Below are positions 18,701-26,480 of a stretch of DNA of 64,000 bases, in pieces; within the stretch, counting starts at the first letter, position 1; the number at the start of each line of letters is the position of its first letter. This DNA is from DMER64 sp049652385 (GTDB taxonomy: Bacteria > Bacteroidota > Bacteroidia > Bacteroidales > UBA932), in assembly GCA_049652385.1 (NCBI GenBank), contig JBASDX010000008.1, positions 1 to 64,000 of the forward strand. The letters are read 5' to 3'. Below the pieces are notes generated by a model. It saw only the letters and a list, made by a program, of their open reading frames with translations. It was not told the DNA's origin and did no database searches. A program made the translations under genes and the position numbers.

Positions 18701-19316
18701 GAAATTTGCCGGTGTGGATGAGGGAGGCAATGCCATGTGGTATGTCAGAGATGACAATACGGGAGAAGTTTCCACTACTACCGTATACAGTACCGCTACG
18801 TATTTTGCTTGTGGCAGCTCCCAGCCTAAAATGCATGGAGGATTTGGAGGAAGCATTTCCTGGAAATCGTTGGAACTCTTCTTTACCTTTGTGTACAGAT
18901 GGGGAGGTTATGGATATGACTCGGGATACGCCACGCTGATGGCCGCTCCTTATAATGGGCATACCGGGTACAATTTCCATAAAGACGTCAAGCACTCCTG
19001 GTCTTTGGAAAACCAGAACAACCAATTTGCCCGCTGGCAATACGACGACCGGTATTTCACATCTGCATCTGATCGTTGGCTGACAAAAGCCGATTATCTG
19101 AGCTTGCAGAACGTGATGTTGAGCTATCAGGTGCCATCAAAATTTGGTAAACGCATTGGAATCAGTGGATTAACAATCGCCGCAGGAGTGGACAACGTCT
19201 TCTTCCTATCTCACAGGAAAGGATTTGTACCCAACCGTGATTTCGACGGGAACGTGGATTTTGGATATTTCCCCACCATTACCAGATATATGCTGAACCT
19301 TTCTTTTAAATTTTAA
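15777..19316 (+). CDS. SusC/RagA family TonB-dependent transporter with STN signalling domain (locus B)
   Basis: An 1179-aa outer-membrane receptor. A signal segment around residues 11-29 precedes an STN (secretin/TonB short N-terminal) domain at about 35-112 (VTIRQAIQEIERASDYVFLF), then a carboxypeptidase-regulatory domain (about 137-215, ITGQVTDDKGEPIIGANIVE), the SusC motif EEIVVIGYGEQKRSAFTGSA, a plug with SPLIVVDGVPYE and SVTVLKDAASTAIYGARGGNGVI, and the barrel ending LNLSFKF. The STN domain passes a ligand-bound signal to FecR, matching the two genes upstream. The ATG at 15777 is used; another ATG at 15773 is out of frame. The ligand is unknown. Confidence 0.96.
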   Translation: MEDISKSKAITRIMGFLLLLFMVTPLHAKFVITADEQMTLHVKNVTIRQAIQEIERASDYVFLFTDEAAKEMYRTTSVEVNEEDIQAVLKEVFAGTDLSFTVVERQVTVFKEAKREAPAPVVAPVIKPAEQQKKRITGQVTDDKGEPIIGANIVEAGTSNAVSTDLDGNFAIQVEDKAVLRISFIGFVTQEIATDNRVVYNVVLIEDRQVLEEIVVIGYGEQKRSAFTGSAAVVSSEVIDRRPVTNVMSILEGTSAGVQMQSTSGAPTASPSFRIRGASSINAGRSPLIVVDGVPYESGWNNINPSDIESVTVLKDAASTAIYGARGGNGVILLTTKKTSRDKDLVVSVDTKFALSNVRQDDLYDVINSPGDFYEQHYLALYNYYQNVAGYNSFMANKMANESWLKNSDEGGVGYLVYTVPEGQMLIGHNGKMNPNATLGKMVTGTDGKTYYLQPDDWVKETYNKGFRQDYNINIRGGNEKVSVMASGGYTNDQGITDAAYFERFTGRIKTVLNAKKWLRLSANVDLAVSEYVNNTDYSDNSNNIFSNANRVAPIYPIFIRDENKNILYDENGKVYDYGDGKFNYGVSRPINTGSNRLQEALIQTRKYDNMKVGAQVAADFIITEDLSATLNVSYSERNRRYISTRQPFYGTSFPGGSTSVSAPKSKTLNLQQLVNYRKKFGSHNIKVTLLHELFTSNSYSLSGSKSNMFNYFGNQELDGAITISSTGSYANNYQSEGYGGRILYDYKDKYNFDASYRRDASSRFHPDHRWGNFFSFGGAYVISREDFFNVSWVDELKLKVSFGQNGNDQIGDHRYIDTYDIENLDGEIAVTFRNRGNKKITWETRTAINTGIEFELFKGRFRGGIDYYNNKTTNMLASISVPYSLGYSSYYDNVGSMRNSGFEIDLHADIIRTKDFKWSLFFNTSLNQSRVLELAEERKGETLYNLEGQEVAKGYSSGRYFYGEGLEFRTWYLKKFAGVDEGGNAMWYVRDDNTGEVSTTTVYSTATYFACGSSQPKMHGGFGGSISWKSLELFFTFVYRWGGYGYDSGYATLMAAPYNGHTGYNFHKDVKHSWSLENQNNQFARWQYDDRYFTSASDRWLTKADYLSLQNVMLSYQVPSKFGKRIGISGLTIAAGVDNVFFLSHRKGFVPNRDFDGNVDFGYFPTITRYMLNLSFKF

Positions 19317-19319
19317 GCA

Positions 19320-21113
19320 ATGATGGAGAAACGTATTATGAAAAAAAGATTTTTTACTTATATTTTACCCGGTATACTGGTATTGTTTATCACAAGTTGC
19401 ATCAAAGATTCTGTTGCTACGCAGTATGCCACAGGAGACCAGATAGGAGGTTCCGAAACAGCATTGGAATCAATGGCCAACAGTACGGCTGCTTTCATGT
19501 ACAGCTATGATTACTTTGGCACCCTTTCTTCTCAGGAATTTGGTTACCCGGCCATGATGATCATGCGGGATGCTCTGACCGATTGTCCCTATGTATCTAC
19601 TAACTACAACCATTTCAATACCCCCTGGGGGTCGCTGGCAGATTTCAGCTCCAGCAGGAGTAAACAACCGTGGCGGTATTACTACCGGATGATTCTGAAC
19701 GCCAACAATACCATTATTGCGATTGGAGATCCGGAGGAACATACGGAACGCATTCAGCATTTTTATGGAAATGCACTGGCTTACCGTGCGCTGTCTTATA
19801 TGGACCTGACGCGTTTGTATGAGTACAAGAAAACGGGAGTCGCCTCTTTGGATGGACAGGCAGAAAGCAATGGTATCTACGGATTGACGGTCGTTATCAT
19901 TGACGAAAACTTTGATGTTACCTTAGCGCAGAACAATCCTCGCGTGCCGTTTTACCATATGTACCGTTTTATCATGACTGACCTGAACCGGGCCGAGCAT
20001 TACCTGCAAGGGTACGTGCGCTCTTCCAAGATAAGGGCAGACTTGTCTGTGGTAGAATCTTTGAAAGCACGTATGTGGCTTGAAATAGCCACCCGATTCC
20101 AGAAATACCCGGAAGATTTGCAAACGCAAATAGCGCATGAAAACGATGAAGACCTGGCAATATACGATAAGCTGGGGGTCACATCTGCAGCACAGTGTTA
20201 TGAAAAAGCCGCAGAGTATGCCAGAAAGGTTATTGGAAAATATACTCCGCTCACAGAGCAGCAATGGCACAGTCTGACGAATGGCTTTAACGATGCCAGC
20301 GTGGGCTCCTGGGTGTTTGCCATCACCATCAATTCCATTGATGCGGTATATAGCAGGGTGAACAGTTTTCATTCCAATTGCGATACGGAATTTTCCAGGG
20401 GTTACAGCCGTTCGCAGTATCATTGTTACCGTATGATAGATAAGAGATTGTATGATAAGATTGACGATGATGACTGGAGAAAAGTAACCTGGATAGATCC
20501 CGCAGATGCCGGGAAGATTCCAACTCCGGAGAAGTACCACACATTGCTCGGAAGGCAGGATCAGATAAACGGGGCCAAAGAAGGTACGGAATGGGCTTTG
20601 CGTGATGCATATGTTGGCTTTAAATTCCGTCCGCACCAGGGCGATGTTTCCGACGACTACAACAATGCCTTACAAACAGACTTCCCCATTATCCGTGTAG
20701 AGGAAATGTATTTTATAGAAGCCGAGGCAAAGGCGTATGCAGAAGGTTTGGCATCCGGAGTACAAGCTTTGACACAATTCCTGAATGTTCATAGGTACAA
20801 AAACGCTTCGTATACTGCCACCCCCTCCGATGTGGAAGACTTTGTGGATAACTTTCTGTTACCTCAAAAGAGGGTAGAATTGTGGGGAGAAGGCCTGGCG
20901 TTTTTTGATATTAAGAGACGTGAACTGGCCATCACCCGAGGGTACAAAGGTACCAATTGGCTTCCTGCCATCCGCTATAATTCCATCCCCGGTTACGTGC
21001 CTTCTTGGTTGAACTTGTATTTACCCATTGAAGGAGAAACCTCCTTGAATAAAGCCATTAAACCCAACCCTAACCCCAGCGTGTATGACGTCTATACGCT
21101 TTGGGTTGAATAA
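19320..21113 (+). CDS. SusD/RagB family lipoprotein (locus B)
   Basis: Up to 597 aa. The first ATG (19320) is 3 nt after the susC stop; an internal Met at 19338 gives a tighter signal peptide (MKKRFFTYILPG) and may be the true start. The lipobox is FITSC. Features include an N-terminal helical region (YYRMILNANNTIIAIGD) and a C-terminal LPQKRVELWGEGLAFFDIKRREL motif typical of SusD. It should bind ligand on the cell surface for the upstream SusC. At about 597 residues it is at the long end of the family. The accessory lipoprotein follows 18 nt later. Confidence 0.94.
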   Translation: MMEKRIMKKRFFTYILPGILVLFITSCIKDSVATQYATGDQIGGSETALESMANSTAAFMYSYDYFGTLSSQEFGYPAMMIMRDALTDCPYVSTNYNHFNTPWGSLADFSSSRSKQPWRYYYRMILNANNTIIAIGDPEEHTERIQHFYGNALAYRALSYMDLTRLYEYKKTGVASLDGQAESNGIYGLTVVIIDENFDVTLAQNNPRVPFYHMYRFIMTDLNRAEHYLQGYVRSSKIRADLSVVESLKARMWLEIATRFQKYPEDLQTQIAHENDEDLAIYDKLGVTSAAQCYEKAAEYARKVIGKYTPLTEQQWHSLTNGFNDASVGSWVFAITINSIDAVYSRVNSFHSNCDTEFSRGYSRSQYHCYRMIDKRLYDKIDDDDWRKVTWIDPADAGKIPTPEKYHTLLGRQDQINGAKEGTEWALRDAYVGFKFRPHQGDVSDDYNNALQTDFPIIRVEEMYFIEAEAKAYAEGLASGVQALTQFLNVHRYKNASYTATPSDVEDFVDNFLLPQKRVELWGEGLAFFDIKRRELAITRGYKGTNWLPAIRYNSIPGYVPSWLNLYLPIEGETSLNKAIKPNPNPSVYDVYTLWVE

Positions 21114-21131
21114 TCTTAAAAGTCATAAGAG

Positions 21132-22073
21132 ATGAAGACAACAAAATATATAAAATTGTTAGCAAGTCTGTTAGTTTGCCTGGTGTTTGTAACGGTCTCC
21201 TGTAATAAAGAAATACCCTGGGAACCGGGACCGCAGCCGGCAGCAGACAACCCGGGCGTGTTTTTTGACCAATCAAATCCCAATTTGATTGAAATGGGAG
21301 CCAATGCCCAGGGCGAACTTTCGCAAGACTATTTGACCATTTTGGTGGGCAGAGACAGTTTTAAAGCCGCATCTGCTCTTTCCGTTCCGGTGACGGTGCA
21401 CTATGCAGATCCCAGTCTGACCGTGGAACAAAAAGTGGAATTTGCCGCAGGTGAAGTATTTACTGAACTGAAGGTTTCCCTTAAAAATTATGAGTTTAGT
21501 AAACAATACAGCGCTTCTATTGAAATTGATCATAAATACGCCAATCCGTATAAGGTATTTGCTGAAAACGAAAGCAAAGGAAGCAGCCGTTTTGATTTTA
21601 AAGTAGAAGTGGTATGCCTTGCCGGTGTGGGAACGTTTACTCCTACAGATTATTCGGGGTCTCCGGCACCGGAGTTTTATCCTTTTGTACATAAAATTTA
21701 TGACAACCAGGACGGCACCTATACCATCAAGAATTTCCTGTTCAACGATGCCGGGTATGATTTTAAATTCTCACTGGACGCAAACAATAACATTATTGCA
21801 GATCCTGATTGCGGATACCATTCTTTGGATGATCAGCGCTGGTATTTTTATTCAGCCAATGCGGATGCCTCTGCCAACAGGATACCGTGTTATATTCCGG
21901 GAAAGAATCCCGATGACTATGTAACGTATATTTATTTTTATACGTGGGATAATCCAACCAAATACACAGATTTCTGGTTGGATTTGAAAGGCAAGACAGG
22001 CAGGATGATGGGATATTCCCGTTACAGTGTCTCTAAATCCGGAAGGATTGCCTTTAATATTACCATAAGATAG
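21132..22073 (+). CDS. SusD-linked accessory surface lipoprotein, unrecognised family
   Basis: A 313-aa protein with signal peptide and lipobox VTVSC (Cys24), followed by NKEIPWEPGPQP, a charged, Pro-rich linker as in exported Bacteroidota lipoproteins. The body looks beta-rich: a stretch near residues 50-135 (LSVPVTVHYADPSLTVEQKVEFAAGE...) resembles the Ig-like or Calx-beta-like domain often present in lipoproteins encoded after susD, and the C-terminal half is rich in Tyr, Trp and Asp. No catalytic motif was recognised. Position as the last gene of locus B, before a strong terminator, suggests a ligand-binding surface protein that assists the SusCD complex. That role is inferred from context only. 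Confidence 0.8.
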   Translation: MKTTKYIKLLASLLVCLVFVTVSCNKEIPWEPGPQPAADNPGVFFDQSNPNLIEMGANAQGELSQDYLTILVGRDSFKAASALSVPVTVHYADPSLTVEQKVEFAAGEVFTELKVSLKNYEFSKQYSASIEIDHKYANPYKVFAENESKGSSRFDFKVEVVCLAGVGTFTPTDYSGSPAPEFYPFVHKIYDNQDGTYTIKNFLFNDAGYDFKFSLDANNNIIADPDCGYHSLDDQRWYFYSANADASANRIPCYIPGKNPDDYVTYIYFYTWDNPTKYTDFWLDLKGKTGRMMGYSRYSVSKSGRIAFNITIR

Positions 22074-22097
22074 GTAGGTTAGTAGTTGGTTGCGTTT

Positions 22098-22131
22098 CAA
22101 TCCTTCCTCCGCGGAGGAAGGATTGTTTTTT
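22098..22131 (+). terminator. strong intrinsic terminator closing locus B
   Basis: A perfect 28-nt palindrome (22098-22125, half-site CAATCCTTCCTCCG) is followed by TTTTTTAT. It lies 24 nt after the lipoprotein stop and 18 nt before the subtilase start. It should end the sigma-susCD transcript, so the protease cassette needs its own promoter or read-through. Confidence 0.93.
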
Positions 22132-22148
22132 ATAGAGAAAAATAGATT

Positions 22149-24317
22149 ATGCAGAGAATCAGTCGTATTGTAGGTATCTTATTAACGTTTCTTGTGTTCT
22201 CCTGCCACAAAGAACCGGTTAAGATCAGTCAGCAACCGGATGAGCATGTGATTATGGCAGTGGAAAACGATTATGAGGAGGGGTGGGTACGTGTGAAATT
22301 TAAAGATTCGCTTGAAGATGTGAGAGAAGATAGTCCCGAGGTTTTGATAGTAGCAGATGTATTGGGGGCTAAGCAAATACATAAGGTATTTGCTGAGGGC
22401 GGCAAGTTTAAAGAGCGGAGAAAAAAATACGGGCTCCATTTGTGGGTTGATTTTTATGTGGAAGATAGTATTCCGCTTACCAGATCGCTGGATGTGTTGA
22501 AAAATTTACCCAACATAGATATAGCGGAGGGGATTCCCATTGAAAAACCTAATTCCGGTTTCAACGATCCGCATCTTCCCAGACAATGGCACTATTTTAA
22601 CGACGGTAGCACGGCTTCTTCCGTTGCAGGGGCCGACGCCAATATTTTTCCGGCCTGGAAAATCACAACAGGAGATTCCAGAGTTATTGTGGCTGTATTG
22701 GATGGCGGGATTGATTTTACGCATCCGGATCTGGCAGCCAATATGTGGATCAATCCGGGCGAAGTTCCGGGAAATGAAGAAGACGATGACGATAACGGAT
22801 ATGTGGATGATATTTACGGGTATCGCTGGGGGAAAGAAGGAGTGGGAGAACCTTCCGGAGAGATACTGCCTATGGATCACGGGAGCCATTGTGCCGGAGT
22901 CATTGCTGCAGTCAACAACAACGCAACGGGGCTGGCCGGTATAGCCGGTGGAAATGGAAATCCGAATACGGGAGTACGGCTGATGTCTTGTCAGACGTTT
23001 GTACCGGATCCGGCAAAGCCCGAAGACCCTTTTGGCAATTCCAAATCTACCAGCCAGTCACCGGATGCTTTTGCCTATGCGGCCGATAACGGAGCCGTTA
23101 TTGCCAATTGCAGCTTTACCTACAGCGGCACCTCGTTATCCTCGGCCTATAAAGCCGGGATTGATTATTTTGTGGATAATGCGGGAACAGATGAAAAGGG
23201 GAACCAGACAGGTCCCATGCGGGGAGGGCTGGTAGTTGGAGCGGCCGGTAACGATGGTGAGCTCATCTCCAAATACCCGGCTTCTTATGAAAGATGCATC
23301 TCTGTGGCCTACAGCATGAGTAATTATAAAGTCTCTCCCTCGTCCAATTACGGACCTAAGGTGGATATCACGGCACCCGGAGGGGCTACCTCTAGCAGTT
23401 ATGCTCCGGGAAGGGTTGGCGGAGTATATAGTACCATACCTATGAGAAGTGCCAATTACAATATAGAGAAAGGCTATTCCTACAAAAGCGGTACTTCTAT
23501 GGCGGCCCCGCATGTGGCCGGTATAGCGGCTTTGGTTTTGTCAGCAGCTTTAGAGCACAACATTCCTATGACGGTAGAAAAATTAAGGGATATTCTGGAA
23601 AGAAGTTGCTGGGATATATATAAATACAACGATGATAAATACGAAGGCGGATTGGGACGTGGTCAGATTGACGCCGGTTTTGCCATGCAGATTCTCCTGG
23701 CCGGGGAAGACCAGCCTGTAGGACAACCGCAAAACGTGAAGGTGAAAGCCGGAGAGTATGATATACAAGTTACCTGGGAAGTACCGGAAGATTTTTTTGG
23801 TAATCCCATTGTATCCACAGACGTGTATATTGGGTTGATGACACTGGAAGGGGTGGACTTTGACCACTTGCCCGTAGGCTATAAAAAGATGGTAATCAAG
23901 AATACTAAAGAAGCGGGTCAAACAGACAGTATGATTTTCTCTGACTTGTCTCCGGCAACTTCTTATTATTTTGCTCTGGTGGCTACTGACCGTCAAGGAC
24001 AGCAGTCTGAACCCGTATTTTTGAAAACAAAAACACAAGATGCTGCTACAGATCCGGATGACCCCCAAGGAGAGTCCTTTCAGCTCTACCCAAATCCTTT
24101 CAAAGAATTTTTGTTTCTGGCTTTTCCCAAGTCGGCACAAGGAAAGAAAATAGCTGTCCGTATACTCAACGCAACAGGGAGTCGTGTGTATACAGATGAG
24201 GTGCAGGGAGGAACCAATCCGTATCAAATGAATTTGAAACATTTGGCAGCCGGAGTGTATTCCGTTATTATTACAAACCAGGAAAAAGAAGAAGTATATG
24301 CAGTCATCAAACATTAA
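22149..24317 (+). CDS. S8 (subtilisin-like) serine peptidase with lipobox-like signal and T9SS C-terminal sorting domain
   Basis: A 722-aa secreted protease. The N-terminal signal ends VFSC (Cys19, lipobox-like with Phe at -2). A propeptide-like region precedes the S8 domain with the triad Asp185 (AVLDGGIDFTHPD), His244 (DHGSHCAG) and Ser450 (SGTSMAAPHVAG), and oxyanion Asn368 (GAAGND). An Fn3-like domain spans about 525-615. The last 80 or so residues match a type A sorting domain: YPNPF, ILNATGSRVY and LKHLAAGVYSVII. Such domains route proteins through the type IX secretion system. A lipobox together with this domain is odd. The 3' end overlaps the PorV-like gene by 20 nt. Confidence 0.94.
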   Translation: MQRISRIVGILLTFLVFSCHKEPVKISQQPDEHVIMAVENDYEEGWVRVKFKDSLEDVREDSPEVLIVADVLGAKQIHKVFAEGGKFKERRKKYGLHLWVDFYVEDSIPLTRSLDVLKNLPNIDIAEGIPIEKPNSGFNDPHLPRQWHYFNDGSTASSVAGADANIFPAWKITTGDSRVIVAVLDGGIDFTHPDLAANMWINPGEVPGNEEDDDDNGYVDDIYGYRWGKEGVGEPSGEILPMDHGSHCAGVIAAVNNNATGLAGIAGGNGNPNTGVRLMSCQTFVPDPAKPEDPFGNSKSTSQSPDAFAYAADNGAVIANCSFTYSGTSLSSAYKAGIDYFVDNAGTDEKGNQTGPMRGGLVVGAAGNDGELISKYPASYERCISVAYSMSNYKVSPSSNYGPKVDITAPGGATSSSYAPGRVGGVYSTIPMRSANYNIEKGYSYKSGTSMAAPHVAGIAALVLSAALEHNIPMTVEKLRDILERSCWDIYKYNDDKYEGGLGRGQIDAGFAMQILLAGEDQPVGQPQNVKVKAGEYDIQVTWEVPEDFFGNPIVSTDVYIGLMTLEGVDFDHLPVGYKKMVIKNTKEAGQTDSMIFSDLSPATSYYFALVATDRQGQQSEPVFLKTKTQDAATDPDDPQGESFQLYPNPFKEFLFLAFPKSAQGKKIAVRILNATGSRVYTDEVQGGTNPYQMNLKHLAAGVYSVIITNQEKEEVYAVIKH

Positions 24318-25281
24318 AAAATGGCTATTGCTTGTGACTTGCTCTGCCCTTACATGGATGAACGCACAGGCACAATCCGGCGCTCTTACTCCGGCTGTAC
24401 CTTTTTTGGAAATAACGGCTAATGCACGTGCAGCCGGTTTGGGAGGCTACGGACTCTTTCATTCAGAAGCTACCGGTATTTTTTTGAATGCGGCAGCCGG
24501 ATTATTCTCAGACACAGCGTTTGGGGTTGGAGCAACCCTTTCTGCCCGACAAAATTTGAAGGAAGGCAATTTGTATTCCATTGGAAGTTTTTACAATTGG
24601 AACAAGAATAACGGCCTGGCTTTTGGAGTCCGCTATTTTTCCCATCCGCGGGTATCGCTCACAGATGGTCCCGACGCTTCTGTTACTTCTTTCAGACCTG
24701 CAGATGCGGCCTTGGATTTAGCTTATATCAGACGGCTGACAGAAAAATTATCTGTTTCAGCTACGGTACGTTTCGTATATTCCGATTTAGGGACTTCACA
24801 GGATTTTGGAAAGGGAATGGGATTTGCAGCCGATCTGGGCCTGGTTTATGAAAATGTCTTGCCCGAATCGCTACCTGTTACGTGGAGAACCGGACTTTTG
24901 GCCTCCAATTTTGGAACACCCGTATACTATGGTTCCACAAGCTATACCATGCCGTTTGCTGTTAAATGGGCCAACACGTTTGGTCTGCCCCTTTCACAAA
25001 ATCATATTTTCAACGTAGTGCTGAATGGAAGCTATAGGATTTTACCTGTGGGTTTTTCTGCTTTCCAGGCAAACGCCGGGCTGGAATACAATATGTTCAA
25101 ATACGGATTTTTACGGGCCGGTTATCATGTAGGGGATACAGAAAAAGGGTTGGGTAACTTTTTATCCCTGGGTGCAGGAGCTGCATTTGCAGGGTTTAAG
25201 GTAGATGTGGCTTATTGGCTGGGGACAGAAGACCCTGCTTTTAAGAACATCTTCTATGTGAGCTTAAATGCTTGTTTTTAA
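24298..25281 (+). CDS. PorV/PorQ-family outer-membrane protein
   Basis: A 327-aa predicted beta-barrel with a signal peptide (cleavage near AQA-QS, residue 26). The mature start, VPFLEITANARAAGLGGYG, matches the N-terminal pattern of PorV/PorQ (FadL-like) proteins, and alternating strands follow, ending in Phe (YVSLNACF). PorV carries T9SS substrates from the translocon to the surface attachment complex in Porphyromonas and Flavobacterium. The gene overlaps the end of the subtilase gene by 20 nt, so the two are translationally linked. It is probably a dedicated paralogue serving that protease, or less likely the sole PorV of the cell. No other T9SS genes are in the window. Confidence 0.85.
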   Translation: MQSSNIKKWLLLVTCSALTWMNAQAQSGALTPAVPFLEITANARAAGLGGYGLFHSEATGIFLNAAAGLFSDTAFGVGATLSARQNLKEGNLYSIGSFYNWNKNNGLAFGVRYFSHPRVSLTDGPDASVTSFRPADAALDLAYIRRLTEKLSVSATVRFVYSDLGTSQDFGKGMGFAADLGLVYENVLPESLPVTWRTGLLASNFGTPVYYGSTSYTMPFAVKWANTFGLPLSQNHIFNVVLNGSYRILPVGFSAFQANAGLEYNMFKYGFLRAGYHVGDTEKGLGNFLSLGAGAAFAGFKVDVAYWLGTEDPAFKNIFYVSLNACF

Positions 25282-25292
25282 GAAAACAAAAA

Positions 25293-26444
25293 ATGTATAC
25301 AATCAGAGTCATTGCTGTTTTCCTGTTCGTTTTCCTTACCGTACGGTGTCAACAACATACCATCATTGAAGGGAAGGGAGATTTGTATATTTTGCAGCAG
25401 GAAGAAGGCGGTTATAGGGTAGTGGCAGCCGGAGTGAACGGGGAATTGATAGATACGTTGCTAGAGAAAGTACCGGACAATTTGTTGTTCAGATACCATG
25501 CGGCTCATGACAAAACGGATGTTACTTTTGATTTTACATTGCATAGAGAAAGCCGCAGGTGGGATATCTTTGCAAAAAAGAATCTTCAAGAAAGTCTTTT
25601 GCCGGAAAAAACGCTGGTCGTTTCCGATTTGCACGGAAGGCTGGATGCTTTTTCCGCTTTGCTAACAAGTAATGGGGTGACAGACGATGATTACAGGTGG
25701 ACGTTTGGAACAAACAGGTTGGTGTTTATAGGTGATATAGTAGACAGGGGGAGGGATGATAACGGGATTGCCTGGTTGCTGTACAAATTGCAGGAAGAGG
25801 CAAAAAAGGCAGGGGGAGAAGTTGTTTTCCTTCAAGGAAACCATGAAGATTTGGTACTGAAAAACGATCTGAGGTATGTGCACAAAGAACATCTGGCTTT
25901 TGCAGATACCATAGGTATCCCCTATGCCGATTTATATGGGAAGCACACCGTATTGGGAGCGTGGATCCGTAACAGCCCCCTGATATTTGTAGCCGGAGAC
26001 TTTTTGTTTGTACATGCCGGTTTGAGTACTGTTATGGTAGATCAGGAGTACGGCATAGAGGAAATCAACCGATTGATACAGGAGTATATAGGTTATCCGA
26101 ACAAAGAACGGAATGAATTTCATCCCAGAAATGAAGTGTTGTTTGGCAGGGACGGACCGCTGTGGTACAGGGGCCTGGTATTTGAATCGGAAAAATATCC
26201 GCCTATTAATTCGGACGACTTGGAAAAGGTGCTTCAATATTACGGTATCAAACACATGGTTGTAGGTCATTCAGAGGTAACGGAAGTGGAAAAACGCTAC
26301 AACGGATGCGTATACGCTGTCAACGTAAAACACGCCAGAAATTACAAGAGTAACCGTACAGGCGGTTTGATGATTGACGGTGACACGCTGTATGCAGTAA
26401 CATATAGTGGAGAAAAACAGTATTTTGAGGCATTGCCAGAATAA
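25293..26444 (+). CDS. secreted PPP-type metallophosphatase (calcineurin-like)
   Basis: A 383-aa protein from the ATG at 25293; an upstream in-frame TTG at 25272 is unlikely. The N-terminal signal ends TVRC (Cys19), a poor lipobox because of Arg at -1, so either lipid-anchored or simply exported. The metallophosphoesterase core has all signature blocks of the PPP phosphatase family: SDLHGR, GDIVDRG, GNHED, FVHAGL and VVGHSE. This set is shared by Ser/Thr phosphatases, ApaH and Shewanella-like phosphatases. The gene follows the PorV-like gene after 11 nt and appears to be the third gene of the protease cassette. The substrate is unknown, possibly a phosphoprotein or phosphorylated surface glycan. 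Confidence 0.88.
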   Translation: MYTIRVIAVFLFVFLTVRCQQHTIIEGKGDLYILQQEEGGYRVVAAGVNGELIDTLLEKVPDNLLFRYHAAHDKTDVTFDFTLHRESRRWDIFAKKNLQESLLPEKTLVVSDLHGRLDAFSALLTSNGVTDDDYRWTFGTNRLVFIGDIVDRGRDDNGIAWLLYKLQEEAKKAGGEVVFLQGNHEDLVLKNDLRYVHKEHLAFADTIGIPYADLYGKHTVLGAWIRNSPLIFVAGDFLFVHAGLSTVMVDQEYGIEEINRLIQEYIGYPNKERNEFHPRNEVLFGRDGPLWYRGLVFESEKYPPINSDDLEKVLQYYGIKHMVVGHSEVTEVEKRYNGCVYAVNVKHARNYKSNRTGGLMIDGDTLYAVTYSGEKQYFEALPE

Positions 26445-26445
26445 A

Positions 26446-26480
26446 ATAATAAAGCCTGTCGGCAAGACAGGCTTTATTAT
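26446..26480. terminator. bidirectional intrinsic terminator
   Basis: AATAAAGCCTGTC (26448-26460) pairs with GACAGGCTTTATT (26466-26478), loop GGCAA, extended by outer A-T pairs to 26446 and 26480. A-rich and T-rich flanks let it work in both directions. It ends the protease cassette on the plus strand and the locus C operon on the minus strand. Confidence 0.92.

Noticed and set aside
23583..24314. 243-codon minus-strand frame
   Set aside because: It is antisense to the subtilase Fn3 and sorting domains.
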